From: Neobacillus sp. PS2-9
GTDB taxonomy: Bacteria; Bacillota; Bacilli; Bacillales; Cytobacillaceae
Assembly: GCF_030915525.1 (NCBI RefSeq)
Contig: NZ_CP133269.1
Location: forward strand, 4,065,001-4,129,000
Reading direction: 5' to 3'
Length of the DNA stretch: 64,000 nucleotides
Numbering within the stretch: position 1 is the first letter of the stretch; every line of letters starts with the position of its first letter. Made by a program: the position numbers and the translations under genes. The notes under the pieces were generated by a model. It made no database searches. It had not been told where the DNA came from and was given only the letters and a program-made list of their open reading frames with translations. Below are positions 26,032 through 35,401 of this stretch, piece after piece.

Positions 26032-26034
26032 TTA

Positions 26035-26050
26035 CTTATCAACTGATAAG
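26035..26050. promoter_or_regulatory. Palindromic operator 1 (TetR)
   Basis: CTTATCAACTGATAAG, with 7-base arms around AC. The same palindrome with centre AT lies at 26754 before the MMPL gene. No other copy was seen in the window. Confidence 0.8.
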
Positions 26051-26072
26051 CAAATTATTCCGAAAGGACCCT

Positions 26073-26714
26073 ATGTCTAAAATGGGTAAAGATTTTAAGC
26101 ATAATGATGAAATAAATCCTAAAGAAACCTATCAAATCATAATCAAAACAGCTGAGCGTTTATTTATGGAATATGGGTATCGCGCTGTATCCACAAGGCA
26201 AATTGCAGACCTATGCGGCATAAGCCAACCTGCTCTATACCATCACTTTAAAAACAAACAAACACTTTATGTGGCAGTGATCGAGCATGCACTCCATCAC
26301 ACTGAAAAGGATTTAAATGGGATCTTAACTCAATTTGCTGCCTTTGATGATAGACTCGCTCAAATTACCACCTACATGATGGTGCATTTTGAAATGGATA
26401 TGTCACAAATGTTCCATGACATGCAGCATGAAATAAGCCCTGAAGATCAGCAACGAGTTCATCAATTGTGGGTAAAAGGGTTTCTAATGCCAATAGTTAC
26501 AATGATTAATGATGGGGTCTCTAATGGAGAAATAAAAAATCCAGAAGAGATTGATTCAACTTCTACTGAGATGGCTTTTTTAATACTTAACATTATTAAA
26601 TCCATTCTGCAGCCCTCAAACATTGGAAGCTTGCCAAAGAATGAACAAACCGCAATGATAAAGCATAAAGCCAATCTCATTGTTGAAATTTTTTTAAAAG
26701 GGATTAGTCGTTAA
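26073..26714 (+). CDS. TetR-family repressor
   Basis: 213 residues. An N-terminal helix-turn-helix of TetR type (AERLFMEYGYRAVSTRQIADLCGISQPALYHHFKNKQTLY) is followed by a helical ligand-binding domain. Matching palindromes stand before this gene and before the MMPL exporter gene, so it most likely represses both and is released by an exported compound. RBS AAAGGA lies 4 bases before the ATG. Confidence 0.93.
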   Translation: MSKMGKDFKHNDEINPKETYQIIIKTAERLFMEYGYRAVSTRQIADLCGISQPALYHHFKNKQTLYVAVIEHALHHTEKDLNGILTQFAAFDDRLAQITTYMMVHFEMDMSQMFHDMQHEISPEDQQRVHQLWVKGFLMPIVTMINDGVSNGEIKNPEEIDSTSTEMAFLILNIIKSILQPSNIGSLPKNEQTAMIKHKANLIVEIFLKGISR

Positions 26715-26716
26715 AT

Positions 26717-26741
26717 AGAAGGCTGAATAACAGCCTTTTCT
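26717..26741 (+). terminator. Weak terminator between tetR and MMPL gene
   Basis: AAGGCTG, AATAA, CAGCCTT then TTC. A short stem and short T-run suggest partial termination. Confidence 0.55.
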
Positions 26742-26753
26742 CTTTGCCTATAG

Positions 26754-26769
26754 CTTATCAATTGATAAG
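26754..26769. promoter_or_regulatory. Palindromic operator 2 (TetR)
   Basis: CTTATCAATTGATAAG, a perfect 16-bp palindrome 28 bases before the MMPL start. Confidence 0.85.
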
Positions 26770-26796
26770 GAGAATTTTAGATTGGAGTGAACTACA

Positions 26797-29028
26797 TTGG
26801 AGAAAAAATGGATAAAAAATTATGGAAATGCAGTCAGTGGTAAAAAAGGAAGATGGATTGTCCTTTTGGCTTGGCTCGTCCTTGCCGCTGTTCTAAACGT
26901 GACTCTTCCTCAAGCCAATTCGCAAAAGAATGAAATGGCACCAAATTTAGCGGAGGAAACTTGGTCGGAGCAAGCAAATAAAATTGCCGAGAAGGAATTT
27001 CCAGCAAGCTCAGGGACTCCTGCGCTCCTAACCTGGTACCGAGTTTCAGGGATTACAGACAATGATCTTTCACTTATTCAGCAATATACAAAGGATGTAA
27101 CGGAAAATCCGGTTTCATCCCAAGATACAATTGTTCCGTTTTATCAGTTCCCACTCCCTGTACTAAAGGAACAGTTATCTAAGGATGGAACAACACTCAT
27201 TTTGCCCCTAAGCTTTAAAAAGGGGGCAGACAAGGAAAAGATTGCAGAAGGAATAAAACAATTAAAAGATAAATCAGCTTCGATATTTTCACCAGATCCA
27301 ACGAAAGCAAAAATCAAAGATGCAAACAAGTTAATTCTGCGGGTAACAGGTCCTGCAGGTATCGCACAAGATGCAACAGAATTATTTAGCCAAGGGGATC
27401 TTTCCTTACTGCTTGGTACAGTTGCTATCGTTCTAGTACTCCTACTTGTTATTTACCGCTCCCCTATTTTAGCTCTTATCCCTTTACTTGGAGTAGGAAT
27501 TGCATACGGGGTTATAAGTCCAATACTTGGAGGAATTGGTAAAGCAGGCTGGGCAGTCTTCGATTCACAAGCGCTTTCCATTATGACGGTACTACTCTTT
27601 GGCGCAGGAACAGACTATTGCTTATTCCTTATCTCAAGATTTAGAAGTTATTTGGAAGTAGAAAAAGATAAACGTGTGGCAATGATCCGCTCCTTAAAAG
27701 GTTCATCCGGAGCCATTGCGATGAGTGGTCTAACCGTTGTCTTTTCATTGTTAGTGTTATTGTTATCAAAATACGGTGCCATCCATCGTTTTGCTATACC
27801 TTTTAGCGTATCAATTTTAATTATGATGATTGCCAGCTTAACCTTGATTCCAGCCCTATTAAGCATTTTTGGCAGAGTCTCCTTCTTCCCGCTCATCCCA
27901 CGTACAACTGAGATGCAAGAAGAACGGGCACGTAAAAAAGGAAAATCCATCCCAGTAAAAATAAAGAAAGAAGGGTTTGGATTAAAGCTGGGAGATTTCA
28001 TTATTAAAAGGCCGAAGCTTCTAATGACGGCTACCATTCTCTTTCTAGGGGTATTCGCTTTATTCTCAACTAAGATCCAATATACGTACGATACCTTATC
28101 TTCTTTTCCAAAGGATATGCCATCAAGAGAGGGATTTGACCTAATTGCAGAACACTTTAATCCAGGCGAACTTGCCCCTGTTCAAATCATCCTGCAAACA
28201 GACGGGAAAGAAAGTTCAGTTAAAACTGGTGTAGAAAAGCTGCCATACGTGGCACATGTCTCTGATCCAAATCAAGGAGCCCAGGATCAAAATATCGTTA
28301 GCTACAATGTGGAATTAGACGTTAATCCATACTCAAATGAAGCCATGGATTATATCCCTGACCTCCGTAAGAAGATTGAATCCATCATGAAAAATGATGG
28401 TATTGCTGATACTTCTAAAAAAGTTTGGATAGGTGGTCAAACTGCCGTACAATTTGATACCAGACAAACGACAACAGATGATGCATTTGTTATCATCCCC
28501 ATTGTTATTGGTATCATTGCCTTACTATTATTAGTCTATCTTCGTTCAATTACTAGCATGCTTTATTTAATAGGAACAGTTCTGTTGTCATACTTCAGTG
28601 CGCTTGGCCTTGGTTGGGTCGTTCTGCATTATCTATTTGATGTAGACGCAATCCAAGGATTTATTCCTCTTTATTCCTTTGTATTTATTGTGGCATTAGG
28701 GGAGGATTACAACATCTTTATGATTTCGAGTATTTGGAAAAAGAGCAAGGAAATGCCACTGCTTCAAGCCATTAAAGAAGGGGTGGCTGAATCTGGTGCT
28801 GTAATTACCTCTGCGGGACTAATTCTCGCAGGAACTTTTGCCATTTTAACTACTCTGCCAATTCAAGTACTAGTCCACTTTGGCACGATCACAGCAATCG
28901 GTGTCTTGTTAGACACATTTATTGTTCGTCCATTACTAGTTCCTGCGCTTACTGTGCTCCTCGGAAAATGGGCATTCTGGCCCTCCAAGCGGAACTTGTT
29001 AGCAGTCGAACGGAACATAGAAAAATAA
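26797..29028 (+). CDS. MMPL/RND-superfamily exporter (YdfJ-like)
   Basis: 743 residues, TTG start 9 bases behind GGAG. Twelve helices in two sets of six, each set preceded by a large outer domain (about 40-190 and 440-570). Family motifs are GAGTDYCLFLISRFR in the first half and ALGEDYNIFMISSIWKK in the second; the Asp-Tyr pairs serve proton coupling. It pumps lipophilic compounds or drugs out of the membrane. It is controlled by the TetR gene just before it. Confidence 0.93.
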   Translation: MEKKWIKNYGNAVSGKKGRWIVLLAWLVLAAVLNVTLPQANSQKNEMAPNLAEETWSEQANKIAEKEFPASSGTPALLTWYRVSGITDNDLSLIQQYTKDVTENPVSSQDTIVPFYQFPLPVLKEQLSKDGTTLILPLSFKKGADKEKIAEGIKQLKDKSASIFSPDPTKAKIKDANKLILRVTGPAGIAQDATELFSQGDLSLLLGTVAIVLVLLLVIYRSPILALIPLLGVGIAYGVISPILGGIGKAGWAVFDSQALSIMTVLLFGAGTDYCLFLISRFRSYLEVEKDKRVAMIRSLKGSSGAIAMSGLTVVFSLLVLLLSKYGAIHRFAIPFSVSILIMMIASLTLIPALLSIFGRVSFFPLIPRTTEMQEERARKKGKSIPVKIKKEGFGLKLGDFIIKRPKLLMTATILFLGVFALFSTKIQYTYDTLSSFPKDMPSREGFDLIAEHFNPGELAPVQIILQTDGKESSVKTGVEKLPYVAHVSDPNQGAQDQNIVSYNVELDVNPYSNEAMDYIPDLRKKIESIMKNDGIADTSKKVWIGGQTAVQFDTRQTTTDDAFVIIPIVIGIIALLLLVYLRSITSMLYLIGTVLLSYFSALGLGWVVLHYLFDVDAIQGFIPLYSFVFIVALGEDYNIFMISSIWKKSKEMPLLQAIKEGVAESGAVITSAGLILAGTFAILTTLPIQVLVHFGTITAIGVLLDTFIVRPLLVPALTVLLGKWAFWPSKRNLLAVERNIEK

Positions 29029-29033
29029 CAAAG

Positions 29034-29066
29034 CAAAAAGCAGTGGAGAAAATCCACTGCTTTCTT
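29034..29066. terminator. Bidirectional terminator
   Basis: AAAGCAGTGGA, GAAAA, TCCACTGCTTT, between convergent genes. Confidence 0.85.
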
Positions 29067-29071
29067 TTCAA

Positions 29072-30472
29072 TTAGCTTACACGTTTTTTCGTTGAAGATT
29101 GAAGGGATTCTTTCTTATGGAATCCTTTCATATAGTAAACTACCACCAAGAATACTAAAAATAGCGGCCCAATAACTAACGCAATTCGAGTATCTGGATT
29201 ATATACCATCAAACCAATAACAAATGCTAAAAACGCTAAGGAAATATAAGAGGTATAAGGGAAGAACGGCACCTTATATTTTAATGTTTTTATTTCACTT
29301 GGCTTTAACGTTTTACGGTAACGAATTTGTGATAAAAGGATGACGGCCCACGTCCAAATAGCTCCGAATGTAGCAATACTCGTAACCCATGTAAAGACTT
29401 TTGCCGGAACGATATAATTTAAGACAACACCGATTAACAAGGCCCCAGCAGAAGCTATTACAGCCATGCCTGGAACCCCATTTTTCGTAACCTTACCAAA
29501 ATTTTTTGGTGCTTCTCCATGCTCTGCAAGGTTAAACAACATTCTTGCGGTACTAAAAATTCCGCTATTGCAAGATGAAAGTGCAGCTGTCAGTACAACG
29601 AAGTTAATAATTCCTGCTGCACCTGGGATTCCAATTTTCTCGAATGTAAGTACAAACGGACTTCCCTTTGTTCCAATTTCTTCCCAAGGATAGATAGACA
29701 TGATAACAAACAAAGCCCCTACGTAAAAAATAAGAATACGCCAGAACACAGAATCAATGGCCCTTGCAAGAGATTTTTCTGGATTCTTTACCTCACCTGC
29801 AGTAACACCTATCATTTCAATGCCAAGGTATGCAAACATAACCATCTGTAATGACAGTAAAACCCCCTTTATTCCATTAGGGAATAGACCGCCATGTTGC
29901 CATAAATTATGAATACCAGTTGCAATTCCGCCATTTCCTAACCCGAAGAAAATCATCCCCGCTCCGACAACGATCATCGCCAGAATGGTAACAATTTTAA
30001 TCAATGCAAACCAAAATTCGAGTTCTCCATATGCTTTTACTGCAAGAAAATTAACCGTAGCCATGATGACAAGAGCTGCTAACGCCCAAATCCAGCGTGG
30101 AACATCCGGATACCAATATTCCATATAAATTCCAACGGCTGTAATCTCTGCCATACAGGTAACTACCCATAAGAACCAATAGTTCCAGCCTGTTATGTAC
30201 CCAGCAAGTGGTCCTAAATAGTCTCTTGCATATTTACTAAATGACCCTGCAACAGGTTTTTGAATAGCCATTTCTCCAAGGGCTCTCATAATAAAAAACA
30301 TGATTAAACCACTAAATGCATATCCGAGCAGAATCCCAGGTCCAGCCATTTTTATCGCTGTTGCAGACCCAAGAAATAAACCAACTCCAATAGCTGCCCC
30401 TAATGACATTAACGTAATATGCCTTTCTTCTAATCCGCGATGAAGTTCTTTCCCATGAGTGTTATTACTCAT
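29072..30472 (-). CDS. Amino acid permease (APC family, probably alanine/glycine)
   Basis: 466 residues with 12 helices. The opening GLEERHITLMSLGAAIGVGLFLGSA and the motif ALGEMAIQKPVAGSFSKYARDYLGPLAGYITGWNYWFLWV class it with the AapA/CycA/ProY-type permeases. It is divergent from adeR-ald-alr, so alanine (L or D) is the probable substrate; this is inferred from context. An AGGGGAGG site precedes the ATG. A cre site lies about 160 bases upstream. Confidence 0.88.
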   Translation of the reverse strand: MSNNTHGKELHRGLEERHITLMSLGAAIGVGLFLGSATAIKMAGPGILLGYAFSGLIMFFIMRALGEMAIQKPVAGSFSKYARDYLGPLAGYITGWNYWFLWVVTCMAEITAVGIYMEYWYPDVPRWIWALAALVIMATVNFLAVKAYGELEFWFALIKIVTILAMIVVGAGMIFFGLGNGGIATGIHNLWQHGGLFPNGIKGVLLSLQMVMFAYLGIEMIGVTAGEVKNPEKSLARAIDSVFWRILIFYVGALFVIMSIYPWEEIGTKGSPFVLTFEKIGIPGAAGIINFVVLTAALSSCNSGIFSTARMLFNLAEHGEAPKNFGKVTKNGVPGMAVIASAGALLIGVVLNYIVPAKVFTWVTSIATFGAIWTWAVILLSQIRYRKTLKPSEIKTLKYKVPFFPYTSYISLAFLAFVIGLMVYNPDTRIALVIGPLFLVFLVVVYYMKGFHKKESLQSSTKKRVS

Positions 30473-30634
30473 ATCATAACCTCCCCTTGATCATCAAACC
30501 TCTAATATTCCCATTCTCCACTTTGTTAAAACTCACAATTCCCTTTAATAATAAACTTTCTTAAAATATAAATAATACTATTATTTTTAAGAAAATTCAT
30601 TAATTTTTTCGCTCTAATCCTCCTTTTCAGAATG

Positions 30635-30648
30635 TGTTAGCGCTTACA
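30635..30648. promoter_or_regulatory. cre site (CcpA) between the permease and adeR
   Basis: TGTTAGCGCTTACA fits the cre consensus TGWNANCGNTNWCA at every defined position. It lies in the divergent gap 30473-30810, which otherwise shows only AT-rich sequence, so glucose may repress the alanine module. Confidence 0.75.
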
Positions 30649-30810
30649 AATTAGTATTTACGAAAATAAATACTATTGTGACAAATACTCGAAATTATCT
30701 TAACATTTTTGTGAACAAAGTTTTTTGTAGAAATACGAGAAATTTCCATGTTTTTTTTGTAAAATTAAACAAAGTAACTTTTATTTCTCGTAATCTTGGA
30801 GGAAACCGAA

Positions 30811-32049
30811 TTGAATATGAAACACCATGATCCATTTAAAATTACCTTTGAAAGCTTAGATGAATTTGCCGATCTTATCAGCCAAGTTCTTAAATGCCCA
30901 ATCACCATTGAAGATGCGAATCACCGCCTTCTTGCCTATAGTACACATGACGAACGGACAGATCCCGCTAGAATTTCTACGATTATCGGCCGAAGAGTTC
31001 CGGAAAAAGTAATCAACCAATTGTGGAAAGAAGGAACTATTCCAGCGCTTTTAAAAACGGATGAACCTATTCGTGTGAAAAGTATGAATGACATTGGTCT
31101 TGGCGATAGAGTGGCAATATCGATTTGGAAACAGGATGAGGTATTAGGATTTATTTGGGCAATAGAGATTGATAAAACATTAACAGATGAGGACTTTACC
31201 CTGTTAAAAAAGGCCGCAGATGCCGTAAAAAATAAACTGTTACAGCTACAAACTAGAAAAAATAAAAAAGAAGAACGCTCCCAAGAATTCTTTTGGAAAC
31301 TATTAACTGGCCACTTAAAAGAGAAAGAGGAGATTATTCAGCACTTTCAAACATTGCAAATTACTCCCCCATCGTCTTTTGCTGTTTTTGTTTTTCAGTT
31401 CCAACAAAATATCACAACTAAAGAAGAACATGAAATTTCTTATCTATTAAAGACCGCTCAGCGAATGAAGATTTTACTAAATACCATTGACTGCAACCAA
31501 CTGATCTTACTGGTACAAGCATCTCATATCGAGAATCCCTTACAAGAACTCGATCATTTTGCCGAAAACTTCCTCTCAAAAATGAACGACCGCTATGGAA
31601 TGAGGAATATCCATCCGGTCTATAGCAGTATTTATGATGACTTTCAAAAAATAGGAAAAGCCTATAAGGAAGCATTAATTGTTTTATCAATAAACGAAAA
31701 ATTCCCTATAGAAACGAAGGAGATCTTTAGTTATCAACGACTGGGAATTTATCAACTCTTTGAAATGATCCTAGAAAACAGAAAAAATGAAGCGTACGAA
31801 AATTACGCATTAAAAAGAATCAAAGAGTATGACCAAAAACATAAAAGCAATCTCATTGAAACGTTAGAGGTCTTTTTAAATAAGGATTCAAACATTAATG
31901 ATGCAGCCAAGGAATTAAATGTCCATGCCAACACGCTAAATTATCGACTCAAACGCATTACAGAGATTGGTGAAGTTAATTTCAAGGACCCCAATCAAAA
32001 AATAATGCTTCTTCTCGATTTGAAGCTAGCCAAATACCAGGGGATTTGA
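30811..32049 (+). CDS. adeR: PucR-family regulator AdeR, activator of ald
   Basis: 412 residues from the TTG 8 bases behind GGAGG; an in-frame TTG at 30796 lies inside that site. The first 140 residues are a GAF-like sensing region (CPITIEDANHRLLAYSTH), the middle is the GGDEF-like CdaR part, and the end is the PucR helix-turn-helix (FLNKDSNINDAAKELNVHANTLNYRLKRITEI). In B. subtilis AdeR activates ald in response to alanine. Here it directly precedes ald in the same direction, with a 128-base gap that holds the ald promoter. Confidence 0.88.
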   Translation: MNMKHHDPFKITFESLDEFADLISQVLKCPITIEDANHRLLAYSTHDERTDPARISTIIGRRVPEKVINQLWKEGTIPALLKTDEPIRVKSMNDIGLGDRVAISIWKQDEVLGFIWAIEIDKTLTDEDFTLLKKAADAVKNKLLQLQTRKNKKEERSQEFFWKLLTGHLKEKEEIIQHFQTLQITPPSSFAVFVFQFQQNITTKEEHEISYLLKTAQRMKILLNTIDCNQLILLVQASHIENPLQELDHFAENFLSKMNDRYGMRNIHPVYSSIYDDFQKIGKAYKEALIVLSINEKFPIETKEIFSYQRLGIYQLFEMILENRKNEAYENYALKRIKEYDQKHKSNLIETLEVFLNKDSNINDAAKELNVHANTLNYRLKRITEIGEVNFKDPNQKIMLLLDLKLAKYQGI

Positions 32050-32100
32050 ACATTTTGTGAAAATCCCCAAAAAGAATGAAAATCTTTCTCCTTTCTTAAC

Positions 32101-32131
32101 AAAGAAATTCTTTTGTAAACGTTTTATACTT
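32101..32131 (+). promoter_or_regulatory. Likely ald promoter region (activator-dependent)
   Basis: A good -10 TATACT (32125-32130) has no recognisable -35, which suits a promoter that needs AdeR. TGTAAACGTTTTAT just before it is a weak cre look-alike (last two positions do not fit). Confidence 0.4.
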
Positions 32132-32177
32132 TAGCCATAGCAAATCAATTCAATGTTTCAAGGGGAGGAAATAGATT

Positions 32178-33311
32178 ATGTTTATTGGGGTTCCTAAGGA
32201 AATTAAAAATAATGAAAATCGTGTAGCTCTTACTCCGGCTGGTGTTGTTTCATTTTTAAATGCTGGTCATACAGTTTTAATTGAAAAGGACGCTGGAATT
32301 GGAAGCGGTTTCACTAATGAGGATTATGCTAAAGCTGGTGCTGAGATTATTGATACAGCAGAGCAAGTATGGACAAAAGCTGAAATGATCATGAAGGTTA
32401 AAGAGCCTTTATCAAGTGAATACAAGTACTTCCGTCAAGGGTTAATATTATTTACTTATTTACACCTTGCAGCAGAACCTGCTTTAGCAGAAGCATTAAA
32501 GCAGTCAGGCGTAATCGCCATCGCTTATGAAACTGTATCAGTAAACAGAACTCTTCCACTTCTTACACCAATGAGTGAAGTTGCAGGACGTATGGCTGCT
32601 CAAATTGGCGCACAGTTCTTACAAAAAAATAACGGCGGACAAGGTATCTTACTTGCGGGTGTCCCTGGTGTGAACCGTGGGAAAGTAACCATAGTTGGTG
32701 GCGGTATCGTTGGAACAAACGCAGCTAAAATGGCAATCGGCCTTGGGGCTGATGTAACTATTATCGATTTAAGTGCGGACCGTCTCCGTCAGCTTGATGA
32801 TATTTTCGGAAACCAAATCAAAACATTAATGTCTAATCCATTCAATATCGCTGAAGCTGTAGCTGAAGCTGACCTTTTAATTGGTGCAGTCTTAATTCCA
32901 GGTGCAAAAGCTCCTAAGCTTGTGACTGAGGAAATGGTTAAGGCAATGAAACCTGGTTCCGTGATTGTCGACGTAGCTATCGACCAAGGTGGTATCGTTG
33001 AATCAATCGATCATGTAACAACTCATGATAACCCAACATTTGTTAAGCATGGTGTCGTACATTATTCTGTAGCTAATATGCCTGGAGCAGTTCCAAGAAC
33101 TTCTACTATTGCTCTAACAAACGTTACTGTACCATATGCGTTGCAGATTGCAAACAAAGGGGTATTCAAAGCTATTTCTGAAAATGCTGCATTATTGCTT
33201 GGTGTGAACGTGGCAAACGGAGAAATCACTTACGAAGCAGTGGCAAAAGATCTAGGCTATGACTATGTAACAGTAGAAAAGGCATTAGAAAAAGAACTAG
33301 CTGCTAACTAA
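32178..33311 (+). CDS. ald: Alanine dehydrogenase
   Basis: 377 residues, full length for Ald. Conserved: [32 protein letters not shown] with the substrate lysine, the NAD-binding loop [24 protein letters not shown], and [14 protein letters not shown]. It converts L-alanine, NAD+ and water to pyruvate, ammonia and NADH in the cytoplasm, and lets the cell use alanine for carbon and nitrogen, also important in sporulating Bacillus. RBS GGGGAGG. Confidence 0.97.
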   Translation: MFIGVPKEIKNNENRVALTPAGVVSFLNAGHTVLIEKDAGIGSGFTNEDYAKAGAEIIDTAEQVWTKAEMIMKVKEPLSSEYKYFRQGLILFTYLHLAAEPALAEALKQSGVIAIAYETVSVNRTLPLLTPMSEVAGRMAAQIGAQFLQKNNGGQGILLAGVPGVNRGKVTIVGGGIVGTNAAKMAIGLGADVTIIDLSADRLRQLDDIFGNQIKTLMSNPFNIAEAVAEADLLIGAVLIPGAKAPKLVTEEMVKAMKPGSVIVDVAIDQGGIVESIDHVTTHDNPTFVKHGVVHYSVANMPGAVPRTSTIALTNVTVPYALQIANKGVFKAISENAALLLGVNVANGEITYEAVAKDLGYDYVTVEKALEKELAAN

Positions 33312-33320
33312 TAATTGATT

Positions 33321-33355
33321 AATCCCCTCGAGACAACTCTTGAGGGGATTTTTTC
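33321..33355 (+). terminator. Terminator after ald
   Basis: AATCCCCTC, 12-base loop, GAGGGGATT then T-run. Confidence 0.85.
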
Positions 33356-33376
33356 TTTATAGGGAGATGGTATTAG

Positions 33377-34561
33377 ATGCACCAAATGAGTTACCGTGAT
33401 ACTTGGGCCGAAGTATCGCTTGATCATATTCAAGCTAATGTGATTCAGTTCAGACAATTTGTCCAACATCAATCTAAACTAATGGCTGTTGTAAAGGCAG
33501 ATGGATATGGACACGGGGCTGTATACGTCGCTAAAGCTGCCATTTTGGCAGGTGCTGACTATTTAGGGGTGGCTCTTTTAGATGAAGCTATTCAGCTTAG
33601 AGAGGCTGGATTAGTAACACCCATTCTCATTCTAGGTTATACGCCTCCACGATCAGTTAAAGAAGCTATTCAGTACAACATTACACTAACTGTATTTGAT
33701 GATGAAGTATTGGACGAAATTATCTTCCATTCTGCTCAGTTATGTAAAACCGCATATGTCCATTTAAAGATTGATACTGGCATGTCTAGAATTGGTGTGA
33801 CTTCCTCTGAAGAGGCCTCACTTCTTGCCGAAAAAGTTATGACTGCTGAATACGTATATCTTGAAGGGGTATTTACTCATTTCTCCAATGCAGACAATGA
33901 GGATCCCACTTATACTTATAAGCAGTTCCAAAAGTTCCAATCAATCCTGTCCTATTTGGACAGCAAGCAAATTCCCATTCCAATTAAGCATTGTTGTAAT
34001 AGTGCTGCCACCATGAATTTTCCAGAAATGCATATGGATATGGTCAGAATTGGAATTGCCTTGTACGGTTTGTATCCAGATAGGTCTTTAAAAAGTCACC
34101 CCCTTCAACTAAAACAAGCCATGAGTCTGAAAACTAGAATTGCTGCTTTGAAAAATGTAGAGGCTTCTCAACCAATTAGCTATGGATGTACTTGGAGTCC
34201 AAAAAAAGATAGTAAGATTGCCACTCTTCCAATCGGATATGCTGACGGCCTTTCCCGTCTTCTTTCAAATAAAGGAACGGTTTTAATTCGTAATCAGCAT
34301 GCTAAGATTACAGGCCGGGTATGTATGGACCAAACAATGATTGATATAACAGAGATAGAAAATTGCACGGTAGGTGATGAAGTGACCATTTTTGGGACCA
34401 GTCATTCCTCCTTTCAATCCGTAGATCAACTGGCAGAATGGATGGGCACCATCAATTACGAAGTTGTTTGTTTGATCGGAAAACGAGTACCAAGAGTATA
34501 TTTATTTAAGAAAGACTCAGTTGATTTTGAAATAAATAAACATAAATGCTATGTTAGCTAA
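33377..34561 (+). CDS. alr: Alanine racemase
   Basis: 394 residues, PLP-dependent fold III. The lysine that binds PLP is in MAVVKADGYGHGA (near residue 41), and the catalytic tyrosine in QPISYGCTW. GRVCMDQTMIDIT and PIGYADGLSR are present. It interconverts L- and D-alanine for peptidoglycan, or for catabolism of D-alanine through Ald. Placed behind ald with a terminator between them, it probably has partly separate control. Bacillus species often carry two racemases; the catabolic location suggests this may be the second. Confidence 0.93.
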   Translation: MHQMSYRDTWAEVSLDHIQANVIQFRQFVQHQSKLMAVVKADGYGHGAVYVAKAAILAGADYLGVALLDEAIQLREAGLVTPILILGYTPPRSVKEAIQYNITLTVFDDEVLDEIIFHSAQLCKTAYVHLKIDTGMSRIGVTSSEEASLLAEKVMTAEYVYLEGVFTHFSNADNEDPTYTYKQFQKFQSILSYLDSKQIPIPIKHCCNSAATMNFPEMHMDMVRIGIALYGLYPDRSLKSHPLQLKQAMSLKTRIAALKNVEASQPISYGCTWSPKKDSKIATLPIGYADGLSRLLSNKGTVLIRNQHAKITGRVCMDQTMIDITEIENCTVGDEVTIFGTSHSSFQSVDQLAEWMGTINYEVVCLIGKRVPRVYLFKKDSVDFEINKHKCYVS

Positions 34562-34563
34562 AA

Positions 34564-34597
34564 ATAATCCCTCTTTTAACACAAGAGGGATTATTTC
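34564..34597 (+). terminator. Terminator after alr
   Basis: AATAATCCCTCTT and AAGAGGGATTATT around a 6-7-base loop, then T-rich. Confidence 0.8.
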
Positions 34598-34736
34598 ATT
34601 GGGCTTTATTGATGTGTTATTTTCATAAAAAAGGGAAAAACAATTTTAGAGCACCCGAGTATGATTCGTTCTGCATAAATCCTGCACATTTAGGTTGTAT
34701 AATGAATCAGTAACTAACTACAAGGAGGTAATAATA

Positions 34737-35339
34737 GTGCAAAATCGTACTGTCTTATTTCTTTTCACCGTGATTACTGCCTTATTTTTAGCGGCATGTT
34801 CAAATGTTAACGGGAATGAACATTCAAATACTAATCATGGTGAGAAAAAAACAGAGCAAGATAAGGATTCAAGTAATATGAACCATAAAGGTATGGAAGG
34901 CATGAATCATTCAAGTACTGGTGAAGTACCAGAAGATTTAAAAGAAGCCGAAAATCCAACCTTTAAAGTCGGAAGTCATGCAATAATTCACGCAGACCAT
35001 ATGGAAGGAATGAATGGTGCAGAAGCAACCATTGTAGGTGCTTATGATACTACTGTTTATACAATTTCTTATACACCGACAACTGGCGGAGACAAGGTGA
35101 CAAATCACAAATGGATTATACATGAAGAAATTAAAGACGCTAGTGACAAGCCCTATAATCCAGGGGACGAAATTAACGTAGAGGCAGACCATATGAAGGG
35201 GATGAAGGGTGCGACTGCTGTAATTGATTCAGCCGAACAAACAACAGTTTATATGGTTGATTACACACCGACAACTGGTGGAGAAAAAGTGACAAATCAT
35301 AAATGGGTAACAGAAGGCGAACTTTCAGCTAAGCAATAA
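34737..35339 (+). CDS. ydhK: YdhK-like lipoprotein with two DUF1541 repeats
   Basis: 200 residues from the GTG (VQNRTVLFLF) 7 bases behind AAGGAGG. The signal ends in the lipobox FLAAC. After a His/Met/Asn-rich linker (NMNHKGMEGMNHSS) come two near-copies of a domain of about 60 residues, each with ADHM.GM.GA and YTPTTGG.KVTNHKW. The Met- and His-rich motifs suggest copper or other soft-metal binding outside the membrane; that is inferred. A TATAAT box about 35 bases upstream probably drives it. Confidence 0.85.
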   Translation: MQNRTVLFLFTVITALFLAACSNVNGNEHSNTNHGEKKTEQDKDSSNMNHKGMEGMNHSSTGEVPEDLKEAENPTFKVGSHAIIHADHMEGMNGAEATIVGAYDTTVYTISYTPTTGGDKVTNHKWIIHEEIKDASDKPYNPGDEINVEADHMKGMKGATAVIDSAEQTTVYMVDYTPTTGGEKVTNHKWVTEGELSAKQ

Positions 35340-35350
35340 TCATAAAAGTT

Positions 35351-35390
35351 TAAGGAATAGCCCTTACATATTTGGCTATTCCTTTTTCAC
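35351..35390. terminator. Bidirectional terminator
   Basis: AAGGAATAGCC and GGCTATTCCTT pair around a loop of about 12 bases, then T5; between convergent genes. Confidence 0.8.
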
Positions 35391-35401
35391 TATAACTTAT
35401 T

